64,000 nucleotides of DNA from Amoebophrya sp. A120. Taxonomy: Eukaryota > Sar > Dinophyceae > Syndiniales > Amoebophryaceae. The notes under the pieces were generated by a model. It saw nothing but the letters and a program-made list of their open reading frames with translations, was not told the DNA's origin and searched no databases. Both the position numbers and the translations under genes were made by a program. Below are positions 41,320 through 51,900 of the stretch, piece after piece (position 1 is the stretch's first letter; the number at the start of each line of letters is the position of its first letter). The stretch covers positions 5,699,709 through 5,763,708 of the forward strand of contig CAJINV010000002.1 in the NCBI GenBank assembly GCA_905178155.1, written 5' to 3'.

Positions 41320-43299
41320 ATGAAACCTGCATCAAGCACATGCAATGGCGCACCAGCCGGGCGTGCGCGCGGCAACCCAGGCAGTTTTTACTCGCCAGAG
41401 GAACGTGGACTTCGAGACCGCTGCAATATGAGCTCTGCAACTACCACTGGCACGTCAGCCGGAACAAGCGCAGCAAAGACGGGCGCCGAGGAGCCGCTCG
41501 ACTACTATCAAAAGATGCTGGCAGCCGAGTGCCGCGGAAAGACGCCGAGTGCGCTGGAGATTTGCCGCCGCACCTGGGAAGTCGCGGAAATGCGGCCCTT
41601 GCGCGCGATGGTAGAACGGTATGGGAGTAGTGACTGTGTGCGAGAAGAGCTGGTTCCTCAGGGTCGGTCGTCGTCCCGGTCAGAGAACAAGAGAAAAACG
41701 TTGATTTTGGCAGGAAGAGGACCACAAGGAAGAGTTTAGGGTGTGCAAGCGCAATATCAATGTGGCAGATGCAACCAAGATTCTTCATTCTTTTTCTACA
41801 GTGGACGACTGCCCTGGTATGACAAGGTACTTCATCTTTTGCAATGCATACACGAATTACTGCGAGTGTTGCTGCCGCGGCAGACCGGGGTGTCTACACG
41901 ACAAAGCTACAGTGGGGGGAACTGCACGAGAACTTTTGGTACAGTAGTTCTGGTGTTTTGTTTACCCTGCCACTTGGTAGTACTTACTTGGATCGTCGTT
42001 GCTGGTAATTAGGATATACCATGGCAAGAGCTTTCTGCTCTAGATACCCAGAAAGCACTTCTTCGATGCAGTTCGAAATAAAACGCACATCATGATGGCA
42101 CCGTACTAATTCGCAACTCCGCCTCAAATTAGTATCCCCACGACTACAGGGGCCACGAAAAAGCCGCGAAAGCTGCCCTGGTTGCGTACTTCGAGGGGCT
42201 GGGGTATCGTGCTAGTATAAACGAGAAAACGAAGAATGCGCTGGTGATTTCGTGGGAGCACTTGACGGAGGAAATGACCTATAGGGGTCTGGCTGCTGCT
42301 CCAGGAGCGGACGAGGAGCAATTGCACAGCTCCATCGAGAGCAGTCGTCGTGGTTCGGAGGAAGACAAACGCGGTCGCCCTTGCTCCAATCCGAAGGCTG
42401 ATGTCTGCCCGAACCAATCTGAGAAAACCACGAAGAAGTGCCGGGGGCACGAAGATGATAGTGCTCTGTCCAACCAGAACCGAAAAAGTAGGAAAAGCGG
42501 CCGCGTACACGGGTATAGCACCGATTTGTCCATCTTATGTACGTGGGGTTCTTCCATGAAAATACAGCGAATCGTCGCGCTTGCTTCTTTTCTTTCTTGT
42601 TCGGATAAGTATGGATTCAAGACGGGAAAAATGAGTGCAACAAGAAGGGTTCCGTTCTATGCATCCTGCTAAGTCAGGAATTTTTTCAACAGGAGTGTCG
42701 AAGCCGTTCCTGCGGCCAGACCGAGCGCCGGTCGAAAACCCGAGACGAGGATGCCGACCTCAGCCCCAGGCTTGTGTGAGAATGACAACAGCGCGCACAA
42801 ACTTTTAAGCACACCCGACTCGGTTGTCGTGGGAAAGAATCAGGAAAAAGCGGCAAAATTTTCGCTCGACGACACACCTGTTGCCGCGGAGGGTTCATGG
42901 GTCGCCTGGAGGGAACGGAATGAGGACGACAGGAAGCTGCAGGGAACTGGTACCGAAATACCGGGCCGCGAAGCGGAGCAGACCACTGTTTCACCGTATG
43001 ACAGCGCCTGGAAGGGCGCATTTTCAGGCGCAAGCAAATGGGACCAAGGCACGTCGTTTTGGAGCGCCGGCGGGGATGCGTCGTTCTGCAGTTTCAAGAA
43101 CGCCGGCTATGATAATGCGAATTACACAACTGGCGGTGCAACATGTAGTTCTTGGGACAATTGGAATTCTTGTTCTCAACAGGGCTACGAGGACAAGAGG
43201 AATATCTCGCCCTCCTCTGCTCGGCAAAGCGACGCGGGCTCGGGCGACGAAGAATACTACGAGGACTTGGTGCGAAGTTCGTACGAACCCACCCGATAA
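41320..43299 (+). CDS. unrecognised protein (5 exons)
   Basis: Proposed exons: 41320-41610, 41714-41816, 41884-41938, 42150-42512, 42693-43299, all GT-AG; 1128 nt, 375 residues. An alternative donor at 42609 (GTATGG) would lengthen exon 4 by 96 nt, also in frame. A start at the ATG 41430 is equally possible. The folded part appears to be the first half (EEPLDYYQKMLAAECRGK, then HEKAAKAALVAYFEGLGY and NALVISWEHL). The second half is Ser/Gly/Asn-rich with many Trp-Asp and Gly repeats, and probably disordered. I do not recognise a family. The 67-nt intron 41817-41883 is the shortest in the window. Confidence 0.55.
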
Positions 43300-44480
43300 A
43301 GGATCTCTTGCGGAGGAAGCGGGGTAGGAAGCTGCCAACCGGCGCATAGCAACATGCAATGGCAAAGTCTAAAGTGCGGAAGGAACTTTCTGTTAACGCT
43401 CCAACACAACGACAACGCATCCTCATCTTCCTAGTCATCTTCATAGAAGTGCTGAAGCAAGAGAGACCGGTCTAGGTGGTATACTTACATGCTTTTACAT
43501 CGCGATCATGAACGCGATCCCTTCCGATCGTCAACCCCCGATACTAGATGACAAAGAGATCAACTACATGAAGCACTGGTACAGTAACTTGTCAAGAAGG
43601 TCCTGTCCGATTACTCAAGTACCGAAGTACGTTTCATACGGGTGAATAGATCTGCAGCTGCGAAGAAGGCGTTTCTTTGATCAAGAAGGCATCAACACGA
43701 TATTGCTTTAGTACTCTTCAAGGACGAGAACGAGATCAAGTCGTCCCTGTTGGCTCTAGAAGGCTTGCATACCTTTTCATCGCCGTGGTTCTCTTGAAAC
43801 CGAGCATGATCGCTAAAACGCGCTCTTCCCGAAGAATTCAAGCAGGATGTTGATGATCATCTTCGACTTGATCACGATTTTTGCACCTGAGCGACGATCT
43901 TAAAAAGCTGTGCTCGCTGTCGCGACGAGGCAGACCGTTGCAGTAGTTTTTGGTGACACTTTCATATTACGGCTTAGTGGGTGACGTGACCGACATTCTG
44001 CCGAATTTCAATTCCAGTCCACATTGTAACCGCTTCTACGAGATCTTTTCTCGTTGAAAAGCACGTAGAATTCGTGTTACAACTGACTTAGTACCTACAC
44101 CCGCTCCACAGAGGATACTTAGCCCCAAAGTTGTTTTTTATCCACCCCTTCTAGTATCTACACACTGTCATTCTTTCGTCTGTCTTTGTGGAAAATTTTT
44201 CCTAGAAACAGAAGTGGAATTATCATAAATTTATACCATTTTCCGCCTGGGTACATCGATACACCTCGACCTCTTATGGTCTGGACCCTTCCGCCTTCCC
44301 GGAAGCAGTCACGACCCGACTAGTCCCCTAGTGGTGCTAAACGTAATTTTTATTTTTTTTTGTACTTCTTCTCAAAGTGTAAGATAATTTTCTTTGGAAA
44401 TAAGCAGAATAGTGCCAGCCCTCCCCTCCCCCGCGGCGGCTGTCTATGGTAAGGAAGTATCGCACAACCTCCCCGAAACC
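43300..44480. other. intergenic region
   Basis: About 1.2 kb without a supportable gene. The reading frame of the next gene is open from 44394, but the first ATG in it is at 44481. Confidence 0.5.
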
Positions 44481-46672
44481 ATGATGAAGGTGCTTACCAC
44501 GCAAAGCGGAAAATCGGCCGACACGATGACGAAAGATGGTCCTGAGCTGCCAGGAGTTCTGTTAGCAAAAATGGCACAAGCACAGCAAGACGCGTCGCCC
44601 GGTACTTTTATCAAGAGCGACGACGCCGGTAGCCTTAGTTGCTCCTGTCCAGAAACTTCGCCGCGGGATCACTACATGGTTGAGAATTCCGGATACAATT
44701 TGCGGAAAGTTTCATCTGCGACGGAGGAGGGCCCGAGGATCTGCAACGCCGAGCCGTTGGCCATCTACTTGAATGAAGATGCTAATAAGTCCACCGATTG
44801 TATGAAAACAGCGTCTTTCCGCAACAACTATATGCCGAGAGGAGAAGAAATGACGAGTGATGTAGTTACCCGGGCAGCTTCCTCCAACAGCCCGACAGTC
44901 TCGACGAGCTCCGGCACGCCGTCGGCGTTTCTCGGGAAAGTTGTGGAGGAATTTGAGACTGGACTGGATCATCCCACACCAGGTTCTGCCTGTTCGACGG
45001 CTAGTGTGTTATCTACAACTACGGCTGCAATGGGAAACAATCCGTTCACGAAGAGCTGCTGTGGCGAGGAAAGTCGTCCGGAGTTCATGGTAAATGAAAA
45101 TGGGTCAACGTGTGGACGGCGGGTGTGTAATTGTACCACCGAGAGTTACAATTATGTCGTGAACGGAAACAACGACATGGAGATCTGCGGCTCGGATATT
45201 GTCGAAGATCAGCGTGAACAAGATTTTTCCACGACTACCGCAGGGTGTACCGGAGCCGCTGTGGTTGTTGAGCAAGTGGTTGTTGAGCAAGACAATGAAG
45301 GTCTTCACATGCACCAGCTGCACAAGGAAGTAAACTGCAGCCAGCGCGGCCGGTTGGAGAGTGCTTGTAGCAGTACTCGCGCCACCAGAAGCAGCAGTTT
45401 TTCCTCGAAATTGCATCTTGATGAACATGATGGGCCGCACAAGCGGGAGGAGGTTATTTTCAACGATGACGACCATGGGCGCAAGCGGGGGCCATCGAAA
45501 AGGAGTGGGGATCGTTGGAGGACCAGTAGGCACAGGAATCACTACGAACGGAAATCTTGTCGAGTACGCCGTGAGGAACAACACAATGGGCAATGCGAAT
45601 TTGAGAACTCATCGGACCGCAGAGGGAAAAGTCCTACACCACGCCGCAACTTCCGCAGTCGCGACCGGCGCCGCGCCGAGACAAAACACCACGACCGGGG
45701 AGTCGAACACAAGCAGCGTGACCACGATGAGAAAAGGGTGCGCATCTCTAGCGCAGGCGGAGATCGAAAAGCTACGAACACAGGCGACTTCATCTTGCGC
45801 CCTAGCTCCTTCCGCGGACAGGACAACTGCAGGTCCGGTAAAGGAGACCTTCGCAAACAGGACAGCTCAGCTACGCAGCACGCGGCTGCCAGTTCTTCTT
45901 GCTCCAAAAATGATAAAGGGACGAACAGTAAAGGCAAGGGCAAGGGGAAAAAACGCAGCGGAGTTGTTGCGACCAATTGCAAGAACAATACCGGGTCGAA
46001 GATGACATCAGCATGTAATGGCACCCAAAGCTGTCAAAGCGAACCGAACAAACCGAAGTCCGCCTCTGTGTTGGTCACCCGCTTGAACCCGCTCACTTCC
46101 TTATCCTGGGTAGAAACGTCTTCACTGCAGAGTGAAGATGGGAAGTCCGCTAGACAAATGAACAGGCTTTGGTTGTTGCGCATAGCAAATTTGGGCCTGC
46201 AATGTCGTCGCGTTTGGCTAGCGCAGCAGCATCACAGATCTGGTATCCTATGCTGATTCGAACATGAGAAATTTCAAAGCGCGACTAGAAAATGCTTCTC
46301 ATGGGGCTCCGCATGTCGAGAAACATTTTGAGTATGTAGATTTGCATGAGCACTCTGGGCTGGGGACGTTTCTTTACAGGATACTCCCCCGACAACCTGC
46401 GCGACTTCATGCACCGCTCGGGGTTCGGGCGGGTGAAAGACGTGTATATCCCGTTGGAGTACAAGGCTGATCCGCCGAAGCCGAAGGGCTACGGGTTTGT
46501 GGAGTTTGTCCACGCGGATGACGCGGAATTTTGCATTGGCAAGATGCGCAAAGCCTTCGAAAACGAGGAGGACAACTTGAATATCCTCGACGGGCAGGCA
46601 CTGAAAGTCGATGTCGCCAAGGCGGACCGGAAGAAGAAGGAGGTCATGTTCGCGAAGACTGGCGTGGAATGA
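44481..46672 (+). CDS. RNA-binding protein with C-terminal RRM (2 exons)
   Basis: Exons 44481-46101 and 46389-46672; 1905 nt, 634 residues. The long N-terminal region is low-complexity, turning Arg/Asp/His/Ser-rich (RDRRRAETKHHDRG) and then Lys/Gly-rich (KGKGKGKKR), like SR-type splicing or mRNA-handling proteins. The last 95 residues form one RRM, with VLVTRLNPLTS as the RNP2 strand and KGYGFVEF as the RNP1 strand. Introner IE25 interrupts the RRM right after RNP2, and its removal restores the domain. The partners and RNA target are not readable. Nuclear RNA processing is the natural guess. Confidence 0.85.
46102..46383 (+). mobile_element. introner IE25, family A
   Basis: Starts TATCCTGGGTAGAAACGTCT and ends ...GACGTTTCTTTACAGGATA. 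The flanks TTCCT and CTCCC are imperfect. The interior matches IE22 in the same orientation. Confidence 0.87.
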
Positions 46673-48958
46673 GGAGGGGAGGGAAGTGGAATGGCATTAC
46701 TTTGCTATTTTCCGATGAAACACGGTAAAACTACAACAACCGCGACTACAGTAGTGCTTATTTTTCAGAAGAAAAAAATGTGGCAGTTTTTTAAGTTAGA
46801 CATTCGACAGTTTTATCATTTTTTCTTTCTGAAGCACTTTTCTTTTGTTTGTCTTTGTTCTGCTGCACAGCTTGTACGGAAATTGTACGTCGTGTGCCAG
46901 CTCCTTGAAGATGTAAACACGGAGAAATTTTCGCAGTCGCGTAGCGACCTGCAGCACACAGCACGATATCATGGAGAAGAGGTTTTTTCCGAGACATCGA
47001 AAGGGAGCATCGCGCAGTCTATCTTTATTACAATTTTTTTACCTTCTCCTGATCCGACACCGAATACGAATATGTTTTATTTACGGCAGAGCTGAGTTTA
47101 GCGAGCCACGGTTTGTTTTTCAGTCCAAAATGTACACGAGTCAATCTCAATACCGCTTTCCTTTCATTCTTTTCACCAATAGTCAATGATCTTCAAAAAT
47201 CACGTAGCTTTTCCTTTTTGAGTTTGCTTTGAAACGGCAATTATAGCGACGAAATTTCGAAGAACCAGTGTGCAGGTAGAAAAATACTAAGGCACTGGTC
47301 TCCGTTCTGCCTATTTTTTTTTCTGAAAGATAGGAGGAGCGAGTTCCAAGTTGCGTCTTGATTATTGATTTCGGCTACGACACCTCAGGATCTTCAATAG
47401 GGGTCTGAACCACCGGCACGAGTGCTTGCGATTTATACATAGTACCTAGCAGACACAACTTGTGCGCCGGATAGGTAGGGAAAATGGCTTACCACCACTT
47501 TCCCAGAAACATTTTTCGAGTTTCGTCTGCTATATGTAAAACCGATGACCTTTCACTTTTATTTCACAGAAAGAGAGATACACGGCAAAAGTGTCGAGCG
47601 ACAAACAAGTAGATGTAAATGATTGCGACCATAAACATAATGACATGCGACGGTTTTGATTCACGTATTTTCTGTATGCTATTCCAAAAACTTTTTTCTT
47701 GGCCTGTCGAGCAAAGGTGAGAAAAGTAGTTTTTTACTTCCTTGAGTGCTCAGAGGCTTGTACAGTCCGATGATTTTTATCTTTTTTCGATTTTACGATA
47801 TCAAGTGTTGATACTATTCACCGAGCACTTTATTTTTATCTCTCAGCCTCAGTGTGAGAGCAGAGATGTAGATATTGAATATGCTCGACAAGGAGGAAAG
47901 AGAAAAAAAGCATAGGATTGTTCTATATGATGTACTACTACCGCGACTTTTCTTGCCGTCGCGTCGCGCCGACGTTCTGTACAGTGCTTGTTGGTGTGGG
48001 AGCTGTCGCTTGTTTGTGAACTCCACAGACGCGACGTTTCCTCAAGAAGAGTTGAGGAGTACAGCTGCTGTACTTCAACCTCTCTTAAGAAAAGTCTGCA
48101 ATGAAGTACTTACCCCGTACAGAGCAGTATCGACGCGCCGCGATTGGTGCTAGAAGGACGATTCTTTCACGCTGCTGGACGTAAACATCACAAGATAGAA
48201 TAGTGCAACGGCAGGCGATAAAGAACAAACAAGTGCATGACTAGGCGAGAATGTGGTCATGATAGAGGATAGAAATTGGCGACGAGCAGCCACATGTTTG
48301 TGGCCTCGGCCTCCTCTTGCGAACAGGCGACGGATTTTTAGGCTACGAATTTTTTTTTCCGCGATGTCCACGAACGATTATTTTGTTTCATCAGTGGTAC
48401 AGACAGCAAAAGCGTTAGTGGAGGAAAGAGCAGTACAATTTGAAGTTGTGACCACTCGTTTCGCAGCACATTAGTGTTCCACTGAACTACGGTTGGCATA
48501 AGTATTAAAAACCGGTATTGGAAGATTTCTTTTCGTCTAATGTTTTTTGCAAAGTTGCGAAGTAGATCAAGATTCATTGGTGCCAAGAAGCACGGCATGC
48601 CTTCAGTGTGGCGATGTTGAAGGTGTTGTATTCGAACCGCAGGTAGAGATAAGCTCATGGTTAAGTGCATCAAATTTGGATTGGGTGGGCGCATTTTTTT
48701 CAGGAGAGAACAAGCTTGCGCTTTGTCCATATGGCAAATGCAAAATCTATTTTGTCAAACTTCTTGGGTGGAGAATGAAAGTGACAAATTTTGGCCACAA
48801 GGGTGCAGCTCTAACTTTTTGCATCTTGTTTTTCACAACTACACAGATTGTAGAATAGGAGCAGGAAGAAAATGCTGCGATCTAATTGAGTAAAAGAGTC
48901 ACAGCGAGAAGTGCTGTCGAATAATATCAAGCCTATCTCGACTGAATACTTACTCAAG
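46673..48958. other. intergenic region
   Basis: About 2.3 kb. Open frames at 47875 and 48547 (about 90-100 codons) have no recognisable domain and no confirmed ATG context. No introner or structured RNA was recognised. Confidence 0.45.
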
Positions 48959-51900
48959 ATGTCGACCTCCAGCCCCTCTACCCACCAGGGCAGTGGCTCT
49001 AGCCCGTGTGCGAAAATTCCTTGTGCTGGTGCAGCGATAACCAGTGCCGGTCTTGGTTCCACCAGCCAGCAACTACCGGACCAGACGACAGGCGAAAAAT
49101 ACATCGAGACTCACGTGCACCCCATCCTTGAGAAGTTGGGCGAGGCGCTTGCGGCCGCGGTGCCGGATGATGTGGACAAATTTGTGCATGAGTGGCTCCT
49201 AATCGAAAAAGAGATAAGCGAACAAACTGTGGTTTCCGGAATAGAATACAAGGAAACTACAACATCAACCTGTAAAACAACGAGCAAAACAGGAGCAAAA
49301 GACGAGAAAAGCAATAAACCGGTGAAGAACCTGCAGGTGACCAATTCCCAGCGCCGGGAATTCGTGCAGAACCAGGTGTCGCCGCTTCTGTGGCAAATCA
49401 CGTACGACTGTTTGACCAATCGTCCGATTGAAGTGGTGCAGTTTCTGGCCGACAAGTTTCGCAGGAAGGTGCACAGGCGGAGCCACAACCAAAACCGGGA
49501 CTCGCATCTGTCGCAGTCCCAAAGGTCGAGCGGGATTCACGACAGTGACAACGATGGTTTGGGGTTGTCCGAGGATGACGAGGTCAGCGAAAAGGAGGTA
49601 GAACGGATGCGCTTGTTGATGCACGACCGGAGAATCGGGGTCTCGGCGGAGAAGATGAGTTCGAAGGACATGAAGAACTACCAGCCACCCTACTTCGAGA
49701 AGACGGAGACGCAGAAAAAGGACTTGAAAAATTTGATCCGAAGGAGCAAGGACGGGAAAATTCACATGTTGTTCGGCCTGGTCAGCGACGCTACCCTAGA
49801 CAAGGTACAGGAACTTCTAATTGGAGACAAATCAAGCAGTAGCATGGTGTTTGGTGGTGCATGCAAGCCGGAGTCTTTCTCCATTGCTTTTTTGCAATAC
49901 AAATTTTTTTCTGTGATGTCACTGTAAGGTCGTCGACGCCATGGAGCTGAAGGAGATCAAGAAATCAATAAACGTGATCGAGCAAGTGTCAAGAAGAAAA
50001 ATCCCCCCTCCGCATATCAAAGCGGAAATCTGTGATGCAGATTTGCAGTCACAAATCAGCTTTGTCATGCTAGAAGGGAAAAGATGCGGACTGTAGTGCT
50101 GGGTGGCGTGGGGAAGCCTTGCATCTTCAGCATGACACGAAGCAGCTGCGAGAGGGAAACAGCATGACAAATTGCCTGCAAACGAGGCCACAACTGCGGG
50201 TCTTGGCCTTCTAGCATTACAAGCCGATTTGTGTACTCAACTACAGCATCACAAATTTCGTTTTCGATATGGGGTGGGGGGATTTTTCCTTTTGATAGCA
50301 AGGCCAACCCGAAGGGGACTATTTCTACATCGTGCAAAACGGCGCGTTCGACATTCTGGTCAACAACAGCAAGGTGTTCGAGGCCGGTCCCGGGTTTTCT
50401 TTCGGCGAACTCGCGCTACTGTACAACGCCCCCCGGTCTGCGACGATCATATCCAGTGAAAATGTGATGTTGGGGTCTGGAAGTGGAAGAAAACAGGCAG
50501 GGGAGACGGAGAATTGTTCCTGTCCCCTGGTGACAAAAAGCGCACATGTTTCGCTTGCTGTGCAACAGAGATGTTCACTGCTCTACGCACAGAGTCCGCA
50601 TTGCAGAAGTATGCATTCTTGTTCCAACCCCGACGTATTTGCAATGCATACATTAAGGCGAATATCGACTCCACGGTGTGGCGATTGGACCGACTCGCGT
50701 TCCGGATGCTGGTCGTGACGGCACAGGAGCTGAAGATGCAGGAATACGTGAACTTCCTGCAGAAAGTGCCGATCTTCGAAACCTTGTCGGGGCACGAGGT
50801 GTCGCGGTTGGCGGAGGTTGTGCAGGAGGAGGATTTCGAAGAGGACGAAGCCATTATCGAGCAAGGGGCTGTGGACAACAGCATGTAGGATGATTTTCTG
50901 TTAATTTCTCGTACAAGTATGCATGAGGAAAATCATGCTTATTATCCGCCGCCTTTGCAGCGTTGTAGATTGCTATGCTATTCTCAATAGTCTTGAAAAA
51001 TATACGCCAGGTTCATCGTTCTGCAGGGTTCCTGTGTGGCTTGCATCCGCCAAGAATCCAAAACGTCGACGTCCACTAGCGATAGCGCGCAACCGCAGGA
51101 GGAGGACGAGATCGAGGTGGCGAACTACGGCCCCAGCGATTACTTCGGCGAAATTGCGCTGCTGAATTCTACGCCGAGAAAGGCGAGCGTCTATGCGACG
51201 GAACCGAACACGGTGTTGCTCATGGTGGACGCCCCGTCCTTCCGGCGCATTCTGGGGCCAGTAAAGGACATTTTAAAGCGGAAAATTTCGCTGTACCAAA
51301 AATACGACGATTTTTTCCAGGTGGACGATGTGGCGAAAGAATCGTCGAACCAGAAAGACAAGATGAGTCTGACAAACACGGGGGGCACAACGACCACCTC
51401 GATCGACGCGTCGAGCTTAACCAGTACGGCCGGAAGTGGCGGCAATCCGACCGCGTCCGCGAGCATCAACAACAAGTTAAAGCAGGCGGCTAGGAAGTAC
51501 CGGAAGCGCGGGGCAGAGACGGGGGCGAAGAAAGCGAACAAGGAGAGTTGTGTCGGAGCGAACGCGGGCGGCACGAGCCCGACCGGGGGGTCCCGAGGGT
51601 TCACCAGCACAACGTTACTACAGGAGAAGGAGCCCGAGACCTTGAAGGAAAAGGTATAGAACGAAGAAAATGTGTGTTGATCATGTTGGACGAACTTGTG
51701 ATGCGGCGGTGACAATACGTTTGTAGTGTATCATGCGATAATATCATATGAACCACAAAACTATACACCAAACAACGCAGATCGCCGCGGATTTCGCCCG
51801 TCCAAATCTGGTGCAGGCGATCGACGACTTTTCCTTATCGAAAGCCTTTAAGAACTATCAAATGTAAAAATGTCTGGGTCTGGAAGATTGCGAGGTTTGT

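Noticed and set aside
48547-48858. 103-codon open frame upstream of the PKA-R fusion
   Set aside because: No domain, no splice connection to the downstream gene, and A+T-rich codon use unlike the confirmed exons.
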